Shown: positions 25,901 to 36,919 of the stretch, one piece after another
Layout of the letters: each line of letters opens with the position of its first letter
Numbering within the stretch: the first letter of the stretch is position 1
Notes under the pieces: generated by a model
Databases searched by the model: none
Seen by the model: the letters and a program-made list of their open reading frames with translations, nothing else
What the model was told of the DNA's origin: nothing
Source: Polytrichum commune
Lineage: Eukaryota; Streptophyta; Polytrichopsida; Polytrichales; Polytrichaceae
Assembly: GCA_950295325.1 (NCBI GenBank)
Contig: OX485803.1
Location: forward strand, 74,355,554-74,419,553
DNA: 64,000 bases
Direction of reading: 5' to 3'
Made by a program: the position numbers and the translations under genes

Positions 25901-26780
25901 ACCATCCATCCATCCAACCATCAGAATTGATGCCCATATATGTGCAACAAAGAACCATCTCCCTGGATCCTGAAATTAGATTAATCCCTAAATGCTCTCA
26001 GCAATTTCATACTAATTGTGTGTTCTCTCTTCACTGGATGATATGAAACCTTCATCAAATTCTTCCTAAATTACTTTGTGTGGGTGTCAAGAAGTATAAG
26101 CTTCTAAGACAACAAGCTATCACTATGTACTAAGAAGTCACACCACAATGTGTACTCACGTTGTACAATATCAAAATACGGTATGTATGAGATGACCAGA
26201 GCGGGTTCCAGAACCGTTTAGGGGTTAAGCACTCATCCGGGATGGCCTGTTCATTAGATCCAATTGATACAAATTTTTGTCATACATAATCCTCTTATTG
26301 AGGATTTCCAGCCAAATACCTTTCAGATCCACTGTAGTAGTGGTTAGTGCTGAGATTACATAAAGCCTGTTTTTCTTGTCCTGCACGTAAAACAAAAAAT
26401 CATTGAATACCTCAAAATCAGCAAATCTGCTCTCGGTTGTGCAAGTCCGATAAGTTCAACCTTGTTCAATTTACCATAACCGTTTGAATTGCTGCATACA
26501 CGAGCTAATTCTAACAAACTCACTTTCAGAAACAAATTTTTGCTGAGGCCTCCATCGTGATGTCCAACATGCTTAGCCTGCTCCTCCACATTCATTACCA
26601 CAGGATGATCATAAGTCTCGAATTCAACGCCATGTTCCTGCCATCGCCCGAACAGTGCGAATTAGGTCAAATCTGAAAGTGTAAACCCACTGCGAGAATT
26701 GCAATTTGATTTTCGTCAGACTCAAAAGATACCTGAAGAAAAGCCTCTAAGGATTCCCGAGTGTGACGCGTTTGCGCCAT
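22977..26780 (-). CDS. YbaK/ProX-domain protein (aminoacyl-tRNA deacylase-like), plant PRORSD1-type
   Basis: The gene encodes 330 residues in 11 exons: 26780-26733, 26637-26524, 26380-26320, 25886-25810, 25527-25478, 25171-25089, 24960-24890, 24686-24590, 24259-24212, 23909-23650 and 23060-22977. All borders are GT-AG and all joins are in phase. Residues about 17-170 form the YbaK/ProX fold, which in relatives trans-edits Ala-tRNAPro and similar mischarged tRNAs. Signatures are YDHPVVMNVEEQAKHV, GLSKNLFLKDKKNRLYVISA, VPLGSVTPFALINESAR, FFHPLSND and FLKAIGRDPYYVDLE. An invariant VGKDQPPDLA block, a linker rich in Ala, Lys, Ser and Thr, and a conserved tail (FKNTVYAEGFKSA) follow, as in the Arabidopsis relative of similar size. 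The exon 2 acceptor (GATGGCAG) has a poor pyrimidine tract. Intron 10 holds a family A repeat. Activity is inferred from the family only. Confidence 0.92.
23200..23585 (-). repeat. Dispersed repeat family A, long reverse copy in YbaK/ProX intron 10
   Basis: It aligns with 4960-5330 through the blocks GGTGCATGGTTGGATGTGGA, TGTGACCAAGTTATGGCTTC, GATTGAACATGGCTTCTCC and GATCAGCCAAAA. It is mostly intronic, between 23061 and 23649. Confidence 0.8.
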
Positions 26781-29700
26781 CTCGTGCCGGGTTTAGATGA
26801 TGGTTTTGGAAATGCTCACGAATTGCAGGAAGCTGAGTACTCTGCGTCAGTGGAGTTTGCAAAACCCTAAACCCGGAAACGAAGAGTAGAGAGATGAAGT
26901 TCCCTTCCATGTTCCCCACGTTCTCAACAACTTCAACTTCATATTACCTATTTACAATGAAAAGATGAATACAAATAAATTTAAGATTATTTTTTGTCAA
27001 GTAAAAATGCCCCATGTTATATACGGTATATGTAATTTAACCCTCAAGGGACCATAGCCCTACTCAATCAACGCACTTTGGGTTTATATATGAGCTCGCG
27101 GTTATAATCAAGATGAAGCATTCCTCATTCACATTAATAACCCTAGAGGATCTCTCTCTCTCGCATACACACCCCTAAAAAAGTATTGAAATAATATTTG
27201 ATGTGGTCTATGGGTATGGGTCCACATTTAGCACAAACCATTCAATAAAGAGGACGTGGAAATAAGTCATATGTGACAACAGTGATTAGATGTAGGTTGT
27301 GTGTATTTGAATGCAAGTCATTATACGGCCTTGACCTCTTTCAAAAGTCATTCTACATACATGTGTGGAGACCAATTCCCTTATGTGGTATGGTTCCCCA
27401 ATGTGAAAGGCGTGTTCCCACCAATGAAACCTCTTGTATTTGAGGGCTTAACCAATTTGCTTATGGACAAAAGCTACAGTGTATGGATGAAATGTTGATT
27501 GTGTGGATAGAAAATACTCTTGTCCTAAATGAAGAAAACGTTGACATGGTTTTCAACATCCCACATGCAAACGCTTCTTGCATTATTAGGGTGTCTTTTG
27601 TAAAAAACTTATGCAATTTTCCCAACCATGTTCTGCACACTTATTTCATAATTGAAAGTGTCTCTTTATAGCTCCCCAGTGGTGTCCATAATCTCGTTCA
27701 ATCAACATTTGTGTTTTGCAATGACATGGTTGATGCCTAAACCCAATCGCAATTTTTTTTTTAATGAAATCCACCTTGTCCCAGGGAGGTCACTCATCAT
27801 GCAAGCCTTATCGCTCTCCATCCCAGTCCCATGGACAACCCAACCTTCTATGTTGACACGATTTACCTCATAAACCGATATTTGAGCTGCATTTGGGTAC
27901 ATGTACAAATGCTTCACTAGGAAACCGCAAAGACAACCTCTTTTTAGAGTTCTCCCCTCTTTGTGAATGATGTACAAGGACATGCATGGTTTTTTTTGTT
28001 GGGTATATGCATACCCTTCTTGTTCAAATTCCATTATGGCATAGCAAAGAAAAAATGATGGACATCATGGTGGAGGTTCTAATTTTAGGATTGAATTGAC
28101 AGTGGTACTTGGAACAAGAGGTACATGAGACACAAAAACATGAGAGACTAGAAGTGGGGGAGTTCAAGAAACACAATGCTAGTACAATTGAAGGGACATT
28201 TACATGGAACAAGAAACAAAACAAGGAATATGAAATGGACCAAGAACTATAAAAGAAAAAAGAAAATCTCGATTCGATTATACTTGATACTTTCGTTGAA
28301 ACTATACCACATTGGCAATTTCAAGGAGTTGGGGGTGTTTTATGGATATTTCATTCCTAAAACCAACACCCTTGATGAGTCTTGTATACACGCCCATCAA
28401 ATGTTTGTAACATTCATATTTGTGGTAGGTTGTTTGTGTTTGCATGTGGTGTGTTTGCTCTCTAGAACCCAATAGAAGGCGGAGTGATAACAAAGATTAT
28501 GGGGTGGCTCTTGCAAGTTATCATTGGCATTTTGCATCCCTCTAGCATTCTCAATGTCAACAACATTTGAAACAAACTCTAAAACACTATTTTTATGTCA
28601 AAGGGAACCTTCCACTTGCAACTTTAAATGAAAACAACCACAATTTAAAGGATGTGAATTAAATATAATACAAAAACAATGATCATTCATATCCCACTAT
28701 AGCACTACTTGAGTGGGGATCCAAAAACTCCAAATGGCCGCTAAATTTCATTTTTCAATCATTGTTTTAGGATTTGTAGAGACAAATGATTATACAAACA
28801 AGTTTTACTCCAAATGCAGTTTTCCAAAACAAATGCTAGTATAAGCTACATTTTGAAGGCAAAAAAAGAACACAATTGAAGTGATTGGAAAACACACTTG
28901 CATGTATGCATAATGTCCAATCATGTGTGATGATAAGGCAAGGATAAGGTCCACAATGTAGAAGTTGTTGATTGTGGGTGTAAGTGCAATGTGAATTAAT
29001 GGTATGCATGAATGAGGTTGTAATGGTTTGAATTTTGCCACCCTATATGCGAAAATCATGATGTTATGTAGTGCAACCCTATGAATGTTTACAAGGTCCA
29101 CAAGATGTATGTTCTATACTTGAATGCAAGCGAAAAATGATAGATCAAGCACTCACCCAACTTAACTATCTACTGGATGTTCAAACCTTCGAACCATGAT
29201 GAACCTAAAAACCTTGATATCTCCAAACACTCAACAAGTTTCCTACCATCTTGTACTACCATAAATTCGCAAAGTATGAATATGAATCTCAAAATGACCT
29301 CAAATGCCAATTGAAGGGTTTCAAATAGCTACTAGATCAAAAATCATCTATGGCTGCATACAAATTTCTCCCTTTAAGTACTCCCAATTTTCAACATGAC
29401 ATCAAGTTGTATAATATGTAATCGTAAGATTAAATAATCTCAAGCATCTTTTTTGACACAAAAATAAAGCAAAGTGGTTGAGGACTAGTTGTCCATCTTT
29501 GCCATCTTTATGAGATGTCAAGCATTTTGAGGCTTTAAGGTTGGTGGGCAATTCAAACCTTGCAACCGCCCACATATCCACTATCTCTCCCAACTATTTT
29601 CAAATGCTTAGAGTACATTCAAGTCTTGTACAATGTTGGATATTGTATATAGAGTTGCATAGTATATGGTGTGCACATTGAGACATAGCATGCTATGTAA

Positions 29701-30348
29701 TTTGATTCGCTGCACATGAATTATGGTTTGTCAAGTTGAACCCACGATTATGTCAAGGACTGACATTTCTAAGAGAATCAAGGTAGAGGGCGGGGACAAA
29801 ATTGCACCAAGAATAACTTCCAAAGGGTATCATCCCGGCTATACCACTCCTTTGTATGATGACGTTCTTCCACTTGGTGATGGAAGCTCAATCTCTAAGC
29901 AAATTTTTGCTTAGATATATGGTCTTTATGCTTTTGGGTTGAGAGTCCAAAGTGAGTGAGGGTTCCTAAAGACATTCCTCTAGAGCATGTTAGTAATTAT
30001 TATGGGTCTAGTGGTTAACAAAAACAAATATGTCTATAAAATCTTAGAGGACTTTGTTTTTGTAGAGAAGGTTGAGAGGTTGTATATGATGATACACCAT
30101 AGGAATTGTGTGCCAACAACAAGGTTAATTTCTTTTGGAATGGCCAAAGGCTTAGCCTGTGAGACTCTACTATAGAAGCCATGAATTTTAGAATGTATGC
30201 AGCTTGGACCAATATGAAGCAACAATGTAGGAAACAACTCAAGGCAACAAATATGATTACCCCTCTAGAATTTTGAACTTAAATGATGGAGGTGATGATG
30301 ATGAAGGTGACAATGATGATCATGGAACTAGGGATCTTGGGATGCATC
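26781..30348. other. Upstream region of the YbaK/ProX gene and TE-like DNA
   Basis: The first few hundred bases must hold the promoter. A short CT run occurs near 27150. Farther right there are scattered frames, the longest being minus 28034-27702 (110 codons, no recognised domain). A GATGATGA-rich tract lies near 30290. Nothing supports a functional gene. Confidence 0.4.
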
Positions 30349-30351
30349 TCA

Positions 30352-30883
30352 GGGCGGGTTTAGACTTGGAATCAAGGCTCAAAAATGGGTTGGGGTGAAA
30401 GAAATCCACTCCTCTCATTGGTAGAGAGGCCGAGACTCGCCTCTTCAAGTTTACACCACATGTGAGTTGGGGCCAATTAACAAATAAATTATTTTATTCA
30501 TCATGACAATGGCCTTAAGCCTTGGAAAAAAGAGTTCCCAACCTTGTGGACTCTTTCCCTCTAGTTGAGGCCATTGCCAGAGCTTTTATTTGCTTGTAGT
30601 AGTTTATTCTTTGAGCATTGAATATGAGGGGAGAAATTTTAAATTTATTATACTTTAATCATTATCCATAGAATAGTTCATGAGTACATTGGAACCTTTC
30701 ATAACCCTCTCATAATTGCAGCCTCCAAATGGCCCCAACCCCACCTAAATAGGTTTACACATGAAAGCAATGAATGGAGTTATGTTACTTTCTTATTAAT
30801 GGCCTTGGGGGTCGATTTGCATGCCACATGGGACATATTGGCCTTTGTTCACAATGGCCTTGGCCCCAAGTCTAAACAGGCCC
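30352..30883. mobile_element. 532-bp PIF/Harbinger-like MITE, TCA target duplication
   Basis: The terminal inverted repeats are GGGCGGGTTTAGACTTGG on the left and, read inward, GGGCCTGTTTAGACTTGG on the right (16 of 18 match). Direct TCA trinucleotides lie at 30349-30351 and 30884-30886. GGGCC/GTTTAG ends and a 3-bp duplication fit Tourist-type elements, although the usual target is TWA. It has no coding capacity. Confidence 0.75.
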
Positions 30884-31217
30884 TCACATTCATGACATTT
30901 CATTGTCATTTTGTGACATTTTAGATCCCTTTGTACGATTAAGTAGTTCAAACCATTGAATATGCTTACATTTTTTATATTGTATTTTCCAATAAATCAA
31001 GTAGGTTACTTTGTTGTGCAACAACTTTCAAGTCTATTGCAAGTGATGAGCTTCACTCTTTCATTGAAATAACAAGCATTTGAAAAGTCCTAGGCTCTCA
31101 AAACATGTCCTCAAAAATATCTACAAACATCCATCATATAATCCACATTATATTCATGAATTTTGAAGATGAAATTGTACATTTTTACTACATAGGTTAA
31201 AGATAATAAGCCCACAT

Positions 31218-31985
31218 CCCGGGTAGGGCACTCATACATGTATTTAATAACCCATATGCGACGGAAGGGTATTTATCATGGGGCTATTTATCTAAGAAAT
31301 TAGAATTCTTTACACCCTATCAATACAGATAAATCTAAATTTTGTCATTTTAGACGACCCTATTTGTATTTATAAAGTCGCAAGTGAACTAGTTTCTAGT
31401 ACCCTATGTTCCTTATAATTTTTATATTTGACCCCATGAATGACGAATCATAGGACTCTTGGAAATTTGTAGTGAAAATTCAATAAACCATGTCTAGACT
31501 GAAGACATCAAACAATGTACCAAAAATAAAAACTTGAAGCATTATTAGGACCTCCTATTGTTCCAAAACATACATCAAACAATGTTCAAATCAAACAAAC
31601 TTGAAGCAAGCAACCCTAGGCAAAAATCAAAGATAAAACACACAAAGCAAAGAACACCAAAACCCTCGTCATCCAAATTTTTCATTAGGGAATTTGGATT
31701 GAAAATGGATAGTTTTTCATCCATTGACCACCATAAAATGCATTGTATACCTCTACCTCAATATTTTTTTCTCTACCTACTATTCCCAACCCTATTTTAG
31801 ATTGAAAGAATTAGATAAATTGATGCATTACATGGTACCCTTATTTTTTTATACACACAACTTTGTAATTGAAGAGGTGCTTTATTATATCGAAGAATTG
31901 TATAAATTTTCTCACAAATGAATCAAAAATACCCTACATTCTTTCTCACATGGTTTAATAAAATTTCGCGAGTGCCCTACCCGGG
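31218..31985. mobile_element. 768-bp TIR element with 8-bp target duplication
   Basis: Perfect 16-bp terminal inverted repeats CCCGGGTAGGGCACTC are flanked by perfect 8-bp direct repeats GCCCACAT at 31210-31217 and 31986-31993. The 8-bp duplication fits hAT, although the ends are not of the CAG type. The interior is AT-rich with short frames only (for example 31558-31800) and no transposase. The next element begins only 119 bp to the right. Confidence 0.9.
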
Positions 31986-32480
31986 GCCCACATACATGTT
32001 TTATAGGGATTGTGAACCTACATATGTGATTGACAAAAACAATCCTTGTATGATGTAAACATTTGTTAAAACAATATATTTTTCTCTAAACCTTTTGTTA
32101 TTAACTCGGGGGGTGCACTGTACTAAACATGTACGAGTATACGTGAGTGCACAGGAGGAGTATTGATTTGGACCTTGCCGTATTACGTATACATATGGTA
32201 TACATGTTATAATGTATAGTTACGTACATATATGAAAGGCCTTTAAAAAGTATACAATAATTGTACTTGTATGGTAGTGTTACTATACTACATATCATAA
32301 GTTTTCATATTGGATGAAATTAGGATTAACTAGGATTAATGATTTTTGTTAGCAACCTTATAGGGTAGTATGAACCATGTACAAGGTATCAAGGTAATAT
32401 CGGGGAAAGAGGCAGTATTAGGGTTCTGAAATGATTCGTTCAGCTCAAAGTAACAAGGACCCTTTTCCCCTCCCATCCCT

Positions 32481-32569
32481 AGGTTTTTGTTTTATCTTTT
32501 TGTCGGGCGCTGAAGGTTTTTGTTTTCTCTTCTAGTCAGGCGCCGAAGGTTTTTGTTTTCTCTTCTCGC
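32481..32569 (+). repeat. 33-bp tandem repeat, nearly three copies
   Basis: Units begin AGGTTTTTGTTTT at 32481, 32514 and 32547. The first two end in GCGCTGA/GCGCCGA and the third diverges after TCTTCTC. It lies upstream of the AT-hook reading frame inside the TIR element, where a leader would be. Confidence 0.8.
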
Positions 32570-32687
32570 ATAGCCTGCTTCTTTTGCCGACAACTGTTTT
32601 ACTTTTCCTTCTTTCACCTGTTGCTTCCAGCGTTTCTCAGCGTTTCTGCGGTTACTGCTGCCGTGGGAATCACCGAAAGTCCTGACA

Positions 32688-33289
32688 TTGTCATGGCCTC
32701 GTTCTGAAATTCCCTCTCTATCAAATGCAAAGTCAGCTGTGGCTTATGTAATGATAGGGGAGTCTAGAATTTTTAAAAGTACACTTGTTAGTCAATTGAA
32801 TGGCAATCCTTCTTTGTGTAAAGATCGGTTGACTCGAATTAGAGCTGGCATATTATATATGAAGCCTAAACTCCTGAGTGCTGGAAACCATGACACTTTG
32901 TTAAAGCTTGGTTGTGACTGTGTTGTGTGTTTTTTGAACATACCTGAAGCTAAAACTGTGAAAAAACGAGGTAGGCCAAAAAATCTACTCGAGTTAAGGT
33001 TTGGTTTGTTGGGAGAGTTTATAGGATGCGGAGGAAGTTTGGTAATCGTGGGGTGGAGTATAGGGATCCAATTGACTTGATGGACCGTCCATCAAACGTG
33101 GAGATTGGTTTATGTTGGTATCAAAAATGGGCTAACAACAAGTGGACATATGATCTTACTAATCATTTGATGATAGACTTAGAGACAATAATTGCATTGG
33201 CTATAATGACATATATTGGTGAATCAAATGTTTATGAGTTACATCCGGGAGATGAAAAAGTTTTCAACGACTTTGCTGATGAAAGCTAG
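32688..33289 (+). pseudogene. AT-hook protein gene of unknown family, frameshifted, carried by a TIR element
   Basis: The first frame reads STLVSQLNGNPSLCKDRLTR and ends its homologous part in the AT-hook KKRGRPK. The second frame (stop at 33289) reads GRVYRMRRKFGNRGVEYRDP, IDLMDR, CWYQKW and YELHPGDEKVF. The two frames meet in an A run at 32978-32983. A single missing base in that run would explain the switch, which makes a decayed or mis-sequenced single gene the simplest reading. No ATG starts the first frame cleanly; the next in-frame ATG lies within VAYVMIGES. I do not recognise the family. The basic GRVYRMRRK block followed by EYRDPIDL suggests a nucleic-acid or chromatin role, by composition only. 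Confidence 0.55.
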
Positions 33290-33540
33290 GATATTTTGTT
33301 ATACATATTATAGGGGTTGATTGTTGTTCAAAAATATATTTGTATACTTATGTTAATGACTATATATGAATGGACGTGTTTTTGTGTATACATATTGTTA
33401 TTTGTATATTTATTGTTGCAATTGTATGTGTATAACTTCATTTCACAAAAAATAACTTGTATATAGGGGGTTTTTAGAGTATGCAGTGAACACACGTGAT
33501 TCTAGGTTTTAATGAAAGGTGCACCCCCCGAGGTTATTAA

Positions 33541-36409
33541 CATTATATGATATAGTTGAGTCCTATTGTATATGATTTAAAAATCATTGGGTGTAGGATT
33601 TAATGTAACTCATCAATGGGTTGTAAAAAATGTCATGTGGCATTAAATTAAGGACATTGTAGATTGCTTACAACCCACATTATGAAAGATCTAAACAATG
33701 TTGAGAGTCTAATACAAACTCATGGTTTTGGAGATAATTGGCAACTTGTTAAATGTTGAGTCCATGTCTTTCATCTTAACACTCACAACAATATAGGGTT
33801 TCTTGTGAGCTCAAAATGGAGCTATGATGTGGGCACTAAAATTTGGTTTCAAACTTTAAGATCCACATTCACAATGTAAGAAAATTCTTGCCCGGAAACA
33901 AGCCCCGCATGTGATCACATGGATGTTATGTATTACCATATGCATGGGTCAATTTGGAACATGTTCATTGTGACATAAGGTCAAGAACATGATTCAAAGA
34001 GAACATGAGTACATTCCACATTTGTGAATTGTTGTTAAAAAACTGGAACCTCCCAATGACAAGTGATATAAGTTCAACATGGGAGATTGTGCAAGCCATG
34101 TCTAACATACATTGACAATAAGTTAGTTGTGTCATCTTGATTCATGGCTAGATCCTGCCAAGCTGGTGTGCCCTTCATCATTTACAAACCTTGGCTCCAA
34201 CTTGGCTTTTATAATGTGAGAGGAAGTTCAATGCCCATCCCCTCAAAGAGTACGTAACCAAGGTAAGAACTATGTGTCCATCCTTATAACAAGTCTTGCA
34301 TAGGAAATACCCAATAATTATCTCTATTACTTTTTGTCTACATCCGAAAACCTTATCCAAGAGAAAAAAATCTTGAGTTTTATCATGTGAAGCTTTGGGA
34401 TAGCTCTATTATTTCATGTAACTTATGTGATCACTCAAATGAATCAATTAGTTTAAACTCCACTTATTTTGGGGTTCCAACAACCTGCAATATAACGTAC
34501 AAGCCAAAAGACCCTACGTAGAGTGAAAGTTCTAGAAGATAACTTTTAAACTACATCTACATGATTGGAATAAGGCACGCTATCACTAGTCTCCATCCAA
34601 TCATTTTGGAAGCATTTCTCTTCATACTATAATGCCAAGATAGATCAAGATGACTTAAGCTTCACTTTGATTGGCTCAAACTATTAGTCATAACCTCACT
34701 TCATGTCATAAACCAATCCCTCAAATTTTAACAATGTTTGGAATGCAAATTTAAAATACACTCTAAACTCTCTTATATCAACTCCTTAATGTCACTCCTT
34801 TTCTTATATCCCGAAACCATAGGGAAGATATGTTCTTAGTTTAAATCTCTTTCTCTTGTTGTCACATTTCCCTCCCATAAATCATAGGTTTTGACATTAA
34901 TGCTAAGAACGGCTCCAATCGCTTTTCTCTGTCAAGTTGCATCATATCACAAGGTCATGTTCACGGTTTCCCAGTCTTTTATTCTTTAGTGATTTGATAA
35001 AACTGTGATTTATTTAATAGAGTCTTTGTGTGTTAGATCATCAACGTTGTTTACAAATTCTAAAAAATACCTTACTTCACAAGTTGCTCACATCAGTTGT
35101 CTTTGAACTCACAACCAACAAAAACACAACACAAATAGTAGACAAGGTGGTGTTGTTTCTCTTCTCATGGATGTGGTTCTACTCTTGTGTTTCATAAGCA
35201 TCGATGTGTCCAAGTGTTGTGCATAACCTTGAGCTTCCTTCACTTTTACTTACCTAAACCTAGCTAGGTGGAGAGTCCATGTTCATGATTTTTTAATTAT
35301 CTATTTTTAATTATAAGTTTTCCACTTGCAATAAATTAAATTTCTAGGGGGTAAACTCTTCATTGGAAACCTAAATGATGTGTGTGCATCACTACGAAAT
35401 TGAACCCCTATATTTGAGAAGTTTATAAATAAAATAAAATGTATATGTACTGATGGCATGCTATAAAATGGACTCATGTATTTACATTAAGCTTTTCAAT
35501 TTAATGTGAATAAATGCCTACACTACATATACAAATTCTAATCTTGAATAAAATAAGCCTTTAATACACATCAAAATCACTTTCACTTTTCAATGAGAAA
35601 GTCATTGAGCATTTTTTCATCCATAGCATGTAACTCAACAATTGTATCAAACAAACAAAGTCAAGAGCACAATAAGTTAGCCACAATCCGGAGAGAGAAA
35701 CTCAAGGAAGCCCATGAGCACTCCAAGAGCCTCTGGTACTTAAAATTTAAAAACCTAGAACCAAAATGCAAACCCTACATGTACACACATGGTAGTCATT
35801 AAGAACTATGATCATATGACAACAATTGATGAAAATAAGAAATTGGATGAAAGTAACTCATCTATTGTCAATTTTTTTCTCTGAACCTTAGGGCCCCCTT
35901 TTGCTCACCTACCTTCACTTCAAAAAAATTAATAGCCTTTCTAGATGTACACACTAGAGAAAACTAGTACCTCTCCCTTATGTATACTATGTACGCTAAT
36001 GCCTCAAATAATACCCCTTCTTACACTCACATTAATTCATATGTGGTATGAAGAGGTCCCCCTTGGGGAGTGAAATACAAGGAAGTGAGTTGGTGTGAGT
36101 GGCATGATTCGTGGTGGACGTGTTAGGGTTGGAGCAAATCGAGTGTTTGGATTGATTTGGAGCAATGTGTATTGTGTTGCATTTTGTGTTATTCCATAAT
36201 ATCACATGCTACAATATTTCTCTTTTTATCACGCATCCATGTTGGCATTACAAAATATCACGTCCACTTTGGTCGCCACAAGCATGATATTACAAAGTTT
36301 AGAGTGTAATAGAGTTAACCATAAAGTGACCAAAGGTGGGGGTTTAGGGTTTCTCCCAAATTTGGAGTTTGATTCTATTTTAGGAGTAATGTAGATATAG
36401 TTATTCTAA
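33541..36409. other. AT-rich intergenic DNA with one dispersed repeat
   Basis: About 35690-35840 matches the last 160 bases of the window (family C). Nothing else is recognisable, and all open frames are short. Confidence 0.45.
35690..35840 (+). repeat. Dispersed repeat family C
   Basis: It shares ACCTAGAA-CC-AAATGCAAAC, GGTAGTCATT and TATGACAACAATTGATGA with 63840-64000, in the same orientation. Confidence 0.75.
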
Positions 36410-36412
36410 TTA

Positions 36413-36916
36413 GGGCCACTTCACACACGAGCCAAGAGCCGTGACCATGAAATTGTGAGAGCCCAAAAGAAAGTGTCCAAAGGCCGTCCCAACACACCTC
36501 CAAAATCATGTAGTGTGGTCGCGGACCCTCAAGTGTAGTGTAAAGTCATATGTGACTGGGCCCTCAACCAAATGCTAATTCAATGAATTTCTATTCGCGC
36601 GGGTCCTTACACATGATAAAATAGAATAAACCAACGGTTGTGAGTGTTCGAAGTGCCACGGTCTCCCGGTTTTGTGTTAAGCCTACCTCCAAGAGATGGT
36701 TTTTGAAAATAGTCCAAGTGACCATGAAACATGATCCATTCGATGCCACGTAGGAATCCATGTAGACTTTACATCCATCTTGCATTCACATACTCCGTTG
36801 GTCCCTCAAGCATAGTGTGAAGCGAACTTGGACCGGCTCCACCTTTTCCACCAATGAGAGTGCTTGGCTTGGAGTGTGATGGTCACAGGCTCTCAGTCTC
36901 GTGTGTGAAGTGGCCC
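36413..36916. mobile_element. 504-bp PIF/Harbinger (Tourist-like) MITE, TTA target duplication
   Basis: Perfect 19-bp terminal inverted repeats GGGCCACTTCACACACGAG are flanked by TTA at 36410-36412 and 36917-36919. It has no transposase. Its interior resembles a diverged stretch at about 48840-49170 (a GTGTTA-AG-CTTACCTCC block, then CCATGTAG-type blocks, then CCCTCAAGC). Confidence 0.92.
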
Positions 36917-36919
36917 TTA

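Larger units (their letters stand above)
32105..33532 (+). mobile_element. 1428-bp cargo-bearing element of the CTCGGGGGGT family
   Basis: Perfect 14-bp terminal inverted repeats CTCGGGGGGTGCAC are flanked by perfect 8-bp direct repeats GTTATTAA at 32097-32104 and 33533-33540. It is the longest of three copies sharing these ends. Unlike the two MITEs it contains a gene-like segment (32688-33289) preceded by a pyrimidine-rich leader with a 33-bp tandem repeat. No DDE transposase is visible, so it appears non-autonomous. Whether the internal gene was captured or belongs to the element cannot be decided from one copy. Confidence 0.9.

Noticed and set aside
25900-26320. Extra exon in the YbaK/ProX gene between exons 3 and 4
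   Set aside because: The join DLK-ALSARLGLGKGG is already continuous and in phase, so no exon is needed.
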